Source: Dehalococcoidia bacterium
GTDB taxonomy: Bacteria > Chloroflexota > Dehalococcoidia > Lucifugimonadales > SHYT01
Direction of reading: 5' to 3'
NCBI GenBank assembly: GCA_009693055.1
Contig: SHYA01000005.1
Coordinates: 57,990 to 121,989, forward strand
Length of the DNA stretch: 64,000 bases
The number at the start of each line of letters is the position of its first letter. Position 1 is the first letter of the stretch. Positions 45,434-54,159 of the stretch are shown here, piece after piece. The notes under the pieces were generated by a model, which saw only the letters and a list, made by a program, of their open reading frames with translations, ran no database searches and was not told where the DNA came from. Position numbers and translations under genes: made by a program.

Positions 45434-46474
45434 CTACACCAGTTTCCCCTGCTCGCGGTCGGGGGCGAGGTGGCGGGGGAGGGGGACGCCCAGGTGCTCG
45501 TAGGCGAGGCGGGTGGCAGCGCGGCCTCGGGGGGTGCGCTCCAGGAAGCCGAGCTGGAGCAGGTACGGCTCGTACACCTCCATGACGGTGTCGGGCTCCT
45601 CGCCGATGGCGGCTGCGATGGTCTCGAGGCCGACGGGGCCGCCGCCGTACTTCTCCACGAGTGCGCTCAACAGCTTGACGTCCACGCTGTCCAGGCCGAC
45701 GGGGTCAATCTGGAGGCCTGACAGCGCCTTCTGCGCGGTGGCCTTGGTAACGACGCCGTTGCCCTTGACCTGGGCGTAATCGCGGACGCGGCGGAGCAAC
45801 CGGTTTGCGATGCGTGGGGTGCCGCGCGCCCGTTGTGCGATCTCGTCGGCGCCGCCAGGTTCAATGCCCACGCCGAGCGCCTTGGCGGAGCGGTTCACGA
45901 TCGTCACCATCTCGTCGGTTGAGTAGTAGTCCAGCCGGTAGGTGGAGCCGAAGCGGTTGCGCAGCGGCGCGCTGACGAGGGCGTAGCGGGTGGTAGCGCC
46001 CACGAGCGTGAACGGCTTGAGCGGGATGCGGAGCATGCGCGCGCCGCCGGGGCCTTTGCCGGGCACCACCACGTCCACGCGCTGCTCTTCCATCGCGGGG
46101 TAGAGGACCTCCTCAACGATGCGGCCCAGCCGGTGCACCTCGTCCACGAAGAAGACATCGTGCGACTCCAGGATGGTGAGCAGCGAGGCCATCTCGCCGG
46201 GCTTCTCGATCGCGGGGCCGGAGGTGATGCGGATGTTGACGCCCATCTCCTGCGCGATGATGTGCGCGAGCGTAGTCTTGCCGAGGCCGGGAGGGCCGTA
46301 GATGAGGACGTGCTCCAGCGGCTCCTTGCGCAGCTTGGCCGCCTGGATGGCGATGCGCAGGTTTTCCTTGACCTGGGCCTGGCCGACATACTCGTCCAGC
46401 AGGCGCGGGCGGAGGGTGCGATCCAGAGAGAGGTCTTCAGGGGTGGGGGTGCTGGCCACCAGCCTGCGGGCCAT
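45434..46474 (-). CDS. ruvB: Holliday junction branch-migration helicase RuvB
   Basis: AAA+ motor. Walker A is [18 protein letters not shown], Walker [11 protein letters not shown], sensor 1 and the arginine finger in [20 protein letters not shown], with a C-terminal winged helix. ATG 46474 ([10 protein letters not shown]) is chosen; the open frame runs further upstream to 46531. ruvA and ruvC are not adjacent. Confidence 0.96.
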   Translation of the reverse strand: MARRLVASTPTPEDLSLDRTLRPRLLDEYVGQAQVKENLRIAIQAAKLRKEPLEHVLIYGPPGLGKTTLAHIIAQEMGVNIRITSGPAIEKPGEMASLLTILESHDVFFVDEVHRLGRIVEEVLYPAMEEQRVDVVVPGKGPGGARMLRIPLKPFTLVGATTRYALVSAPLRNRFGSTYRLDYYSTDEMVTIVNRSAKALGVGIEPGGADEIAQRARGTPRIANRLLRRVRDYAQVKGNGVVTKATAQKALSGLQIDPVGLDSVDVKLLSALVEKYGGGPVGLETIAAAIGEEPDTVMEVYEPYLLQLGFLERTPRGRAATRLAYEHLGVPLPRHLAPDREQGKLV

Positions 46475-46610
46475 TGTGCTCCTTTGCGCGTTTGGAGGCG
46501 GCGCTTGCCGTTCATGGTACGAGTAGAACACGTGAGCGTCAAGGCGAGGCGTCTCGGCTTGCCATTCTGAGGGTATTCCACTGCGGCCACGTGTTACAGG
46601 CGGGTCGTGC

Positions 46611-46740
46611 GGGGAGATTCTTCGCTTCGCTGAGGATGACAGGGTGGTGGCGCTCCTCCGGCGGCCATGTGTTGCGGCCGCGACGTGGCGGAGATTCCTC
46701 GGTCGTCCTTTCCACGGAAGGATTCCCTCAGAATGACAAC
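46611..46740 (+). repeat. Dispersed repeats between ruvB and the next gene
   Basis: GGGGAGATTCTTCGCTTCGC at 46611-46630 continues with TGAGGATGACAGGG, then CGCTCCTCCGGCGGCC (46651-46666) and a second, degenerate GGAGATTCCTCGGTC..CCTCAGAATGACA. The same units recur at 47559-47660. No gene here. Confidence 0.6.
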
Positions 46741-46759
46741 GGGGGTGGCGATGACGCGT

Positions 46760-47428
46760 TTACGCCGTCAGCCACAGCACAGTGACGAGGAGCCAGCTCG
46801 CCTCGTTGCCTAGCTCGCTGAGGAGCGAGCCGCGGCGGTTGCGGTCCCAGCCGGCCTCGCGGATGGAGAAGGCGAGCTGGAGGATGCGGGCACAGATGGT
46901 GACGTGGCCGGTGAGAATGGCGAGTCCCGCGATGCCGGAGCCGCCTTCCATAGCGATCTTGACGGCGAGGACTACCTGGGGGACGCTCTTGAACGCCAGG
47001 GCGAGCGAGCCGCGGAGGATCGGGTCACGCAGCGGCAGGCCACGGTACGCAAGTGCAAGCGCGGCGACGGTGACGGCGACGCCCGCCGTCGTGATGCTGT
47101 CGCGGCTGTCCCACCGCGACGAGCTTTGCACCAGGAAGGTGACCAGGCCTGCGGCGGCAAAGAGGCTCCACCAGACGTAGCCGAGCAGGCTCTGGATGGT
47201 GATGCGGCTTGGCTGCGCGGCATGGGCGCGCGCCGTGAGGACGACGTTGAGCAGCAGGAAGACGAGCCAGTAGAGGAACCAGGTGACGTTGACGCCCTCC
47301 TGGCTGGAGACGAGCCGCACGGCCTGGCTGACGCCGAAGACGCCCGCGGCGCCGGCCTGCACCAGGAAGAGCAGGTCGGTGAAGAGGGCGCGGCTCAGTA
47401 GACGGGTTGGCCCTGGCTTGCTCTCCAC
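46760..47428 (-). CDS. Integral membrane protein, unknown
   Basis: 222 aa from GTG 47428 (VESKPGPTRLLSR). About six hydrophobic segments; weak resemblance to SWEET/PQ-loop-type small transporters in the spacing of helices, but no motif is conclusive. The open frame upstream runs through repeat DNA and is not conserved. Function unknown. Confidence 0.55.
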   Translation of the reverse strand: MESKPGPTRLLSRALFTDLLFLVQAGAAGVFGVSQAVRLVSSQEGVNVTWFLYWLVFLLLNVVLTARAHAAQPSRITIQSLLGYVWWSLFAAAGLVTFLVQSSSRWDSRDSITTAGVAVTVAALALAYRGLPLRDPILRGSLALAFKSVPQVVLAVKIAMEGGSGIAGLAILTGHVTICARILQLAFSIREAGWDRNRRGSLLSELGNEASWLLVTVLWLTA

Positions 47429-47536
47429 GTGGCACCGTTCACCGGTTCGGAGCGCTGGTGCACGTAAGAATACCCGCAAGCGTTCCGTGTTGCTAGTGGC
47501 GGGTCGCAAATGGCTCGGGGTGACACGAGGCCGCTC

Positions 47537-47665
47537 ATCCTGAGCCTGTCGAGGGATGCGCTCCTCCGGCGGCCTTGCGGTGCGGCAACGACGTGCGGGG
47601 AGATTCCTCGCTTCGCTCAGAATGACACGGAGGTGCTCAGAATGACAGGGTGCTGTGCCAGTGGC
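47537..47665 (+). repeat. Dispersed repeats before methylmalonyl-CoA mutase
   Basis: CGCTCCTCCGGCGGCC (47559-47574) is identical to the copy at 46651-46666; GGGGAGATTCCTCGCTTCGC and two CTCAGAATGACA units follow. The 316-bp gap has no gene. Confidence 0.6.
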
Positions 47666-47744
47666 GAGTCGTAAATTGACGGCGCTCACCCGCTAGGGCT
47701 ACACTCTGGGCAGACCGTGTTTGGCGGGCTGCAAGGAGGCCATC

Positions 47745-49409
47745 ATGGCGCAACGCAGGACGAAAGAACAGTGGCGGGAGCAGACGCTGAAGCCGGCTGT
47801 CCAGCGCGCTCCGGAGCGGCAGCCCGGCTTTGAGACGGAGTCCGGCATCCCCCAGGAGACGGTGTACGCGCCGGACGACCTGGAGCGGCTTGGTTTTGAC
47901 TACGAGCGGGACCTTGGCTTCCCTGGGGAATACCCGTACACGCGGGGCGTGCAACCCACGATGTATCGCGGCCGCACCTGGACGATGCGGCAGTATGCCG
48001 GATTCGCCACCGCGGAGGAGTCGAACCGGCGCTATCGCTTCTTGCTGGAGCAGGGGCAGACCGGTCTCTCCGTGGCGTTTGACCTGCCGACGCAGACCGG
48101 CTACGACTCGGACGACCCGATGGCGCTGGGCGAGGTTGGCAAGGTGGGCGTGCCCATCGCGTCGTTGCGGGACATGGAGGTGCTGCTGGACGGCATCCCG
48201 CTCGACAAGGTGAGCACGTCCATGACGATCAACGCCACCGCGTCCATCCTGATGTGCCTGTACGCGGCGGTGGGGAAGAAGCAGGGCGTGCCGCTGGACA
48301 AACTGGAGGGGACGCTCCAGAACGACATACTCAAGGAGTACATCGCGCGCGGGACGTACATCTACCCGCCGCGCCCATCCATGCGGCTGGTGGTGGACGT
48401 GTTCAAGTTCTGCACCAAGAGCATGCCGAAGTGGAACACCATCAGCATCAGCGGGTACCACATGCGCGAGGCCGGATGCACGGCGGCGCAGGAGCTGGCG
48501 TTCACGCTGGCGGACGGGATCGAGTACGTGCAGCAGGCGGTGAACGCGGGCCTGGACGTGGACGAGTTCGGGCCGCGACTGTCGTTCTTCTTCGCGTCGC
48601 ACAACAGCCTGCTGGAAGAGGTGGCCAAGTTCCGCGCGGCCCGGCGGATGTGGGCGAAGATCATGCGGGAGCGGTTCAAGGCGAAGAACCCCCGCTCCTT
48701 GACGCTGCGGTTCCACACGCAGACGGCGGGCGTGACGCTGACGGCGCAGCAGCCCGACAACAACGTCATCCGGTGCACGGTGCAGGCGCTGGCCGCGGTG
48801 CTTGGGGGGACGCAGTCGCTGCACGTGAACTCGCGGGACGAGGCGCTGGCGCTGCCAACGGAGGAGTCGGTGCAGATCTCGCTGCGGACGCAGCAGGTGC
48901 TGGCCCATGAGAGCGGCGTGGCCGACGTGGTGGACCCGCTCGCTGGCTCCTACTACGTGGAGGCGCTGACGAATCAGCTTGAGGAGGCGGCGCTCCAGTA
49001 CATCCGCCGCATTGACGACCTGGGTGGCGCGCTCGCCGCGCTGGAGCAGGGGTTCCAGCAACGGGAGATCGGCGACGCGGCGTACAAGCACCAGCGGCTG
49101 GTGGAGCAGGAGAAGCGGGTTATCGTGGGCGTGAACCGGTACCGCACCGAGGAACTGTCGGTCAAGGAGATCCTTCGCGTGAACAAGCAGCACCAGGAGC
49201 AGCAGGTCGCCAATCTCCAGGAGGTCCGGCGCAAGCGGGACAGCCACCGCGCGCAACAGGCGCTAAGGGGCCTGGAGGCGGTGGCGCGCTCCACGGAGAA
49301 CACGGTTCCCGCCGTCATGGAGTGCGTGGAGGCGTACTGCACCGTAGGGGAGATCGCGGGCACGTTCCGCAAGGTGTTCGGCGAGGCGAGGCACCAGGTG
49401 ACGGTGTAG
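47745..49409 (+). CDS. Methylmalonyl-CoA mutase, large (catalytic) subunit
   Basis: TIM-barrel part of the B12 mutase that interconverts methylmalonyl-CoA and succinyl-Co[76 protein letters not shown] and [14 protein letters not shown] are all family signatures. 554 aa is the separate-subunit form; the B12-binding domain is encoded at 51365. ATG 47745 with GGAGG before it. Its stop is directly followed by a family C repeat. Confidence 0.95.
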   Translation: MAQRRTKEQWREQTLKPAVQRAPERQPGFETESGIPQETVYAPDDLERLGFDYERDLGFPGEYPYTRGVQPTMYRGRTWTMRQYAGFATAEESNRRYRFLLEQGQTGLSVAFDLPTQTGYDSDDPMALGEVGKVGVPIASLRDMEVLLDGIPLDKVSTSMTINATASILMCLYAAVGKKQGVPLDKLEGTLQNDILKEYIARGTYIYPPRPSMRLVVDVFKFCTKSMPKWNTISISGYHMREAGCTAAQELAFTLADGIEYVQQAVNAGLDVDEFGPRLSFFFASHNSLLEEVAKFRAARRMWAKIMRERFKAKNPRSLTLRFHTQTAGVTLTAQQPDNNVIRCTVQALAAVLGGTQSLHVNSRDEALALPTEESVQISLRTQQVLAHESGVADVVDPLAGSYYVEALTNQLEEAALQYIRRIDDLGGALAALEQGFQQREIGDAAYKHQRLVEQEKRVIVGVNRYRTEELSVKEILRVNKQHQEQQVANLQEVRRKRDSHRAQQALRGLEAVARSTENTVPAVMECVEAYCTVGEIAGTFRKVFGEARHQVTV

Positions 49410-49410
49410 G

Positions 49411-49428
49411 GCAGGGCCTAGACCCTGC
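49411..49428 (+). repeat. Family C palindromic element after mcm
   Basis: GCAGGG/CCCTGC hairpin then ACCC, starting two bases after the stop of the mutase gene. Related copies at 51244, 52860 and 52950. Confidence 0.6.
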
Positions 49429-49437
49429 ACCCTTCCC

Positions 49438-49569
49438 GGCGTTTGGACTGTGGGCGGCAAGGCAAACGCGCTCCGCCAGCAAGGTACTAAGGGGCGGTTG
49501 GAGCAGACGATGGCGGTCCATGTAGTGTCCGCAGGCCCACGCCCTTCATGGCGTTTGGACTGTGGGCGG
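49438..49569 (+). repeat. Direct repeat pair between mcm and acyl-CoA dehydrogenase
   Basis: The same 20 bases (starting GGCGTTTGGACTG) occur at 49438-49457 and 49550-49569. The gap between the two genes has no other content. Confidence 0.7.
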
Positions 49570-49640
49570 AAGGACACACGCCTTGCGCCTGCTGGGTTTG
49601 AACAGGAGCAAGCGGTGACCATCAGCTAGGGGGTTTCTTG

Positions 49641-50789
49641 ATGGCTGACATCCTGCTGAACGAAGAGGAGCTGATGCTCCGGAGCGCGGTGCGTGCGTTC
49701 GCGGAGAAGGAGCTTGCGCCGCGAGCTGAGGGGCTTGACGCGACGGAGCACTTCTCTTGGGAAAACTGGAAGGCCATAGCGAAGCTGGGGCTTTTCGGCA
49801 TCGGTCTGGACGCGCGGTTCGGCGGGAGCGGCGGCACCGCCAAGCAGAGCGCTCTCGTCGTTGAGGAGCTTGCGCGGGCGTGCGCGTCCACCAGTGTGTC
49901 TTACCTGGTCCAGGTGTCGCTGGCGGCGCACCCGATTGACCGGTTCGGCAACGAGCGGCAGAAGGCGAAGTGGTTGCCCAAGCTAGCCTCCGGTGAGCTG
50001 GTGGGCGCGTTCGGCCTCACAGAGCCGAGCGGCGGCAGCGATGCCGTGGCGATGCAGTCAACCGCGGTGAAGAAGAACGGCCACTACGTGCTGAACGGGA
50101 GCAAGACGTTCATCACGAACGGGTCGGTGGCGGACATTTGCCTGGTGTTCGCGTCGCTGGACAGGACGCAACGGCACAAGGGCCTGGTGGCGCTGGTGCT
50201 GGAGAAGGGGATGAGGGGGTACTCCACGCAAAAGCTGAGCCACAAGCTGGGCATTCGCGGCTCGGACACGGCGGCGCTGTTCTTTGACAGCGTGGAGGTG
50301 CCGGAGGAGAACCGCCTGGCGGAAGACAACCAGGGGTTTACCGTGATGCTGGAGACACTGAACGGCAGCCGCATCAACATCGCGGCGCAGGCGCTGGGGA
50401 TCGCACAGGCCTCGCTGGACGTGTCGCTCAAGTACGCGAAGGAACGGCAGGCGTACGGCAAGCCGATAGCGGACCTGCAGGCGATCCAGTTCTACCTGGC
50501 GGAGATGGGGATGCGGGTGGAGGCGTCGCGACTGATGACGTACCACGCGGCGATGCTGCGGGACGCGGGCAAGCCGTTTGTGAAAGAGGCGTCCATGGCG
50601 AAGGCGTACACCTCGGAGTCGGCCGTGTTCTGCTCCGACCGGGCCGTGCAGATCCACGGCGGGTACGGCTACCTGCGGGGGCCGGCGGAACGGTACTACC
50701 GCGACGCGCGGGTGACCACGATCTACGAAGGGACCTCGGAGGTTCAGCGGGTGACCATCGCGCGGCAGATGCTGCGCGAGTCGCCGTAG
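49641..50789 (+). CDS. Acyl-CoA dehydrogenase
   Basis: FAD enzyme oxidising acyl-CoA at C2-C3. AFGLTEPSGGSDAVAMQSTA, the SDRAVQIHGGYGYLRG loop and the catalytic Glu in TTIYEGTSEVQRVTIARQML place it in the short/branched-chain group. 383 aa, ATG 49641. Sits between the mutase subunit and epimerase, so it likely supplies acyl chains to the propionyl/methylmalonyl route. Chain-length preference not seen. Confidence 0.93.
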   Translation: MADILLNEEELMLRSAVRAFAEKELAPRAEGLDATEHFSWENWKAIAKLGLFGIGLDARFGGSGGTAKQSALVVEELARACASTSVSYLVQVSLAAHPIDRFGNERQKAKWLPKLASGELVGAFGLTEPSGGSDAVAMQSTAVKKNGHYVLNGSKTFITNGSVADICLVFASLDRTQRHKGLVALVLEKGMRGYSTQKLSHKLGIRGSDTAALFFDSVEVPEENRLAEDNQGFTVMLETLNGSRINIAAQALGIAQASLDVSLKYAKERQAYGKPIADLQAIQFYLAEMGMRVEASRLMTYHAAMLRDAGKPFVKEASMAKAYTSESAVFCSDRAVQIHGGYGYLRGPAERYYRDARVTTIYEGTSEVQRVTIARQMLRESP

Positions 50790-50798
50790 GAGGGGCTG

Positions 50799-51239
50799 AT
50801 GCCGGACCCAGTCTCAGACCCAGTCTGCACCGCGAAGCATTTGCACCACGTGTGCATCGCCGTGAAGGACATTGGAGAAACGGTGAGGTTCTACCAGGAC
50901 GTGCTTGGCATCGGCCCCGTCAACATCCAGGAGGTGGCGGACCAGAAGGTGAAGGCCGCGCTGGTGAAAATCGGGGGGACGGAGCTGGAGTTCATCCAGC
51001 CTACCGACCCGAACACCGGCGTGGCGAAGTTTCTGGAGCAGCGCGGCGAGGGGATGCATCACATCTGCTTTGAGGTGGACGGCCTGGCGGACACGCTGAA
51101 GCGGCTGGAGGCGAAGGGCGTGCGGCTCATAGACAAGACGCCGCGCAAGGGCCTCGCGGGGATGATTGCGTTTCTGCACCCGGCGGCGACGCGCGGCGTG
51201 CTCATAGAGCTGGTGGAAGGGCAACGCTCTTCACCCTAA
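50799..51239 (+). CDS. mce: Methylmalonyl-CoA epimerase
   Basis: Glyoxalase fold, 146 aa. LHHVCIAVKDIGETVRFYQDV has the first metal His, MHHICFEVDGLADTL the second, and GVLIELVE the metal Glu. Converts the S to R isomer for the mutase. The last codons (EGQRSSP) and the stop come from a repeat unit that is repeated right after the gene. Confidence 0.93.
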   Translation: MPDPVSDPVCTAKHLHHVCIAVKDIGETVRFYQDVLGIGPVNIQEVADQKVKAALVKIGGTELEFIQPTDPNTGVAKFLEQRGEGMHHICFEVDGLADTLKRLEAKGVRLIDKTPRKGLAGMIAFLHPAATRGVLIELVEGQRSSP

Positions 51240-51243
51240 CACG

Positions 51244-51260
51244 GAAGGGCAGTGCCCTTC
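51244..51260 (+). repeat. Family C palindromic element after mce
   Basis: GAAGGGC-AGT-GCCCTTC then ACCC. A less perfect copy (GAAGGGCAACGCTCTTCACCC) overlaps the 3' end of mce immediately before. Confidence 0.65.
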
Positions 51261-51364
51261 ACCCATCATGCCGAAGGGACGCGCTTGCTTCGGGCTCAAG
51301 GTGGCTCGGCAGTGGGGATGCGCTACAATAAGGCGCTGGCAGTTTGGCACTCCAGAGGAGGTGA

Positions 51365-51796
<432 letters not shown>

Positions 51797-51893
51797 GACC
51801 AATGGCTGAGAGCGGAAGATGGGCGGGGCACTAACTGGGGTGGCCCGCCCTTGTAAGGGGCGGTGGCGAGTGGCGAGGAACCGGAGTTGAAGT

Positions 51894-52406
51894 ATGGGAC
51901 AGATGCTGCAGCAGGGGGACCACTTTCCTCCCATGACCCTGAAGCTGTTGTCGGGTGGGACGATCACGCTCCCGGAAGAGATGCCGTCGCGCTACCTGGT
52001 GCTCCTCTTCTACCGCGGCCACTGGTGACCGTACTGCATGCGACAGTTGGCCGCATACCAAAACCAGAAGGCCGAGCTGGAAAAGATGGGATGCTCGATC
52101 CTGAGCGCCAGTGTGGACACCGAGGAGCAAACGCGAAAAGTTGTGCAGACCCAGGGCCTGACCTACGCTGTGGCCTACGGTTGCACCAGGGCGGAGGGGG
52201 ACGCCATCGGGGCGTGGTGGGGGAAGCTCCCGCCTGATGGGGAGTACATGCAGCCAGCGGAGTTTCTGCTAGGGAGAGGGGGCACGGTGCTGGGCTCCAT
52301 GTATGCCTCTGGCCCGGTCGGCCGCATGGCGGTGGAGGAGGTCATCCACTCGATTGAAAGCCGGGAGCGTTACCGGCTCAGCCGCGAACAGGAGCGGCAG
52401 CCCTGA
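51894..52406 (+). CDS. Redoxin (AhpC/TSA-like) with in-frame TGA, probable selenoprotein
   Basis: Thioredoxin-fold peroxiredoxin-like protein, 170 codons if TGA 52026-52028 is read through. Upstream frame: MGQMLQQGDHFPPMTL..YLVLLFYRGHW; after the TGA: PYCMRQLAAYQNQKAELEKMG..VDTEEQT..AYGCTRAEGDAIGAWWGKLP..MYASGPVGRMAVEEVI. The family motif here is YRG.WCPYC, and the TGA stands exactly at the first (peroxidatic) Cys, giving W-U-P-Y-C. A short stem ATGCG/CGCAT (52038-52042, 52052-52056) with a 9-nt loop lies about 10-28 bases after the TGA, where a bacterial SECIS would be. No selA, selB or selC is in the window. A plain nonsense mutation is the alternative. Confidence 0.8.
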
Positions 52407-52602
52407 GGCGGGTGCAGCTCGGTTTCGACCACGGATTGGAGGGGCGACTTGCCGGAAGGGTCGCCGTCGGCAGCACCCAAGACCTGACCGACAGGCCGCC
52501 GGTGGAGTGGCGCGCGTTTAACCAAGAACTCATCCCCATCTATCTGGCCGGACATCCTGCGCTTGTTTTTGTAGTTCTGTTCAGGCTAGCAGCTGCGCGG
52601 GT

Positions 52603-52608
52603 TATAAT
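52603..52608 (+). promoter_or_regulatory. -10 box right before moaD
   Basis: TATAAT ends 6 bases before the moaD ATG, so transcription would start at or next to the start codon (leaderless mRNA). Confidence 0.5.
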
Positions 52609-52614
52609 GCGCTC

Positions 52615-53061
52615 ATGATGAGGGTGCGGGTGAGGCTCTTTGCCATCGCGCGGGAGCGTGCGGGTACAAAAGAGGGGTGGGTGGACCTGCCGCTGGACGC
52701 CACCGTGGATGAGGCGCTTGAGGAGCTAGGGCGGTGCTTTCCGAAGCTGCCTCCTGTGCTCATGCGGGCGATGATTGCGGTGAACCGGGAGTACGTGCAA
52801 CGGTCCCACCGGCTGAAGGACGGGGACGAGATGGCGGTGATCCCGCCCGTAAGCGGAGGGCAGGACGTAGTCCTGCACCTTTCACCGCGAAGCAACCGGA
52901 TAACAGGAAACAACGTGTCACGCGAGGCAGGCCGTTCGGCAAGCTCAGGGCAGGGCGCGGCCCTGCACCCAACACGCCGAAGGAACGCGCCCATCCAATG
53001 CAACCCTTGCTTGCGGCAGGCAGGGTACAAGGCGGCGCCACGCTACGGAGGGGCGGCATGA
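52615..53061 (+). CDS. moaD: MoaD/ThiS-type sulfur carrier with long C-terminal extension
   Basis: Beta-grasp small subunit of molybdopterin synthase. VRLFAIARERAGTKE, the VDEALEELGRCFP helix and AVNREYVQRSHRLKDGDEMAVIPPVSGG are family features. MoaD normally ends at this Gly-Gly, which is adenylated and thiocarboxylated. Here the frame runs on for 66 residues through two palindromic repeat units (52860-52876, 52950-52966) to a TGA overlapping the moaE start. The carrier would need cutting after Gly-Gly, or is not functional, or the stop was lost by repeat insertion. Confidence 0.85.
   Translation: MMRVRVRLFAIARERAGTKEGWVDLPLDATVDEALEELGRCFPKLPPVLMRAMIAVNREYVQRSHRLKDGDEMAVIPPVSGGQDVVLHLSPRSNRITGNNVSREAGRSASSGQGAALHPTRRRNAPIQCNPCLRQAGYKAAPRYGGAA
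52860..52876 (+). repeat. Family C palindromic element, copy at MoaD Gly-Gly
   Basis: GCAGGAC-GTA-GTCCTGC then ACC, starting on the last base of the second Gly codon of moaD. Confidence 0.7.
52950..52966 (+). repeat. Family C palindromic element, second copy in the moaD tail
   Basis: GCAGGGC-GCG-GCCCTGC then ACCC and a CACGCCGAAGGAACGCGC tail that matches the tail at 51270-51284 (GCCGAAGGGACGCGC). Confidence 0.7.
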
Positions 53062-53495
53062 CAATCTTGCTGACGAGGGCGCCTCTAGAGCCGGAGCAGT
53101 TGGCGGCGCTGGTCCAGAAGCCGTCGAACGGCGCGACGGTGACTTTCCTTGGCGTCACGCGCGATCACAACGAAGGCCGCCGCGTGCTTTATTTAGAGTA
53201 TGAGGCGTACGAGGAGATGGCGCTTCAGGAGATCCAGCGAGTCCTCGACGAGATAAAAGCGCGCTGGCCCGTGGACATCGTCGTGGCGCACCGCCTGGGC
53301 CGGCTGGAGATCGGCGAGGTGAGCCTGGTGGTCTCGGTCGCGTCGCCTCACCGCGAGGCGGCGTTCGCCGCATGCCAGCACGCGGTTGACCGGATCAAGC
53401 AGACGGTGCCCATCTGGAAGCGAGAGGTGTTTGAGGGCGGCTACGTCTGGGTTGGGAGCGAGGAGCAGGCCGAGGCGGGCCGTCCCGCCCCGTAG
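53058..53495 (+). CDS. moaE: Molybdopterin synthase catalytic subunit
   Basis: 145 aa. GATVTFLGVTRDHNEGRRV is the MoaE signature, with the active-site Lys in PIWKREVFEGGYVWVG and the RLGRLEIGEVSLVVSVAS strand. It joins two sulfurs from MoaD to precursor Z. ATG 53058 overlaps the moaD stop by 4 bp. It supports molybdenum enzymes such as the relic formate dehydrogenase at 3 kb. Confidence 0.94.
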   Translation: MTILLTRAPLEPEQLAALVQKPSNGATVTFLGVTRDHNEGRRVLYLEYEAYEEMALQEIQRVLDEIKARWPVDIVVAHRLGRLEIGEVSLVVSVASPHREAAFAACQHAVDRIKQTVPIWKREVFEGGYVWVGSEEQAEAGRPAP

Positions 53496-53595
53496 CGCTT
53501 TTGGGTGTCTTTCGGAGCGGAGCCTGGCCCCGGTGCTGCTCGCGGTGGCGCCGGGGCTTTTGCACACACGGAACGTCGCGGTGGGGCGGAGCGTC

Positions 53596-53943
53596 GTGGC
53601 CTTGAGGATTCGCACCAAGCGGGTGTACGAGCGGCCCGCTCCTGAAGACGGAGAGCGGCTGCTGGTGATGCGGCTGTGGCCCAGGGGCATCCGGAAGGAG
53701 TCCGTCAGCCGGTGGGAGCCGGAGCTGGGACCGAGCAGACCGCTGCTCAAGGCGTTCCGCAGCGGGGAGCTGGCCTGGGACGAGTACGCCCCGGCGTACC
53801 TGAACGAGATGGCGCAGAAGCCGGAATTGCTGGACTCCGTGAGGCGGCTTGCTTCGTCCAAGACCGTGACGCTGCTGTGTGGCTGCCAGGACGAGGAGCG
53901 ATGCCATAGAACATTGCTCAGAAACGCTCTGGAGAACAAGTAG
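53596..53943 (+). CDS. DUF488 family protein
   Basis: About 115 aa. RIRTKRVYERPAPEDGERLLVMRLWPRGI at the start, a WEPELGPSRPLLKAF segment and the CGCQDEERCHRTLLRNAL ending define the small DUF488 family (a Cys-rich loop CGC..E..CHR). Function unproven. Start GTG 53596 or TTG 53602; the frame is open upstream into the moaE end but not conserved. Confidence 0.85.
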   Translation: MALRIRTKRVYERPAPEDGERLLVMRLWPRGIRKESVSRWEPELGPSRPLLKAFRSGELAWDEYAPAYLNEMAQKPELLDSVRRLASSKTVTLLCGCQDEERCHRTLLRNALENK

Positions 53944-53989
53944 TGAAAAATGTCACAATCGTAGCTTGGAAATGTCGGCGAAAAGTGGC

Positions 53990-54018
53990 TTGCCGCCTTG
54001 CCAGCCGTTCAGTACGAT
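53990..54018 (+). promoter_or_regulatory. Promoter of tRNA-Ser
   Basis: TTGCCG (53990-53995), 17-bp spacer, TACGAT (54013-54018), ending 25 bp before the tRNA. Confidence 0.55.
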
Positions 54019-54043
54019 AAACGTAACCATTTGAGCACCCCTC

Positions 54044-54133
54044 GGGGGGATCGCATAGTGGTCTAGTGCGGCCGCCTGCTAAGCGGTTGGGGGCCCTAAA
54101 AGCCTCTCGAGGGTTCGAATCCCTCTCCCCCCG
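54044..54133 (+). tRNA. tRNA-Ser(GCT)
   Basis: 90 nt with long variable arm, as for serine tRNAs. The acceptor stem GGGGGGA pairs with TCCCCCC and discriminator G; anticodon loop CTGCTAA gives GCT; T-arm GAGGGTTCGAATCCCTC. The CCA end is not encoded. miaB follows 26 bp after. Confidence 0.95.
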
Positions 54134-54159
54134 CAGCCATAAAGGAAGGACCAACCGAC

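Noticed and set aside
52407..52614. Short plus-strand ORF between the redoxin and moaD
   Set aside because: No ribosome site, no family features, and it would run into the moaD promoter.
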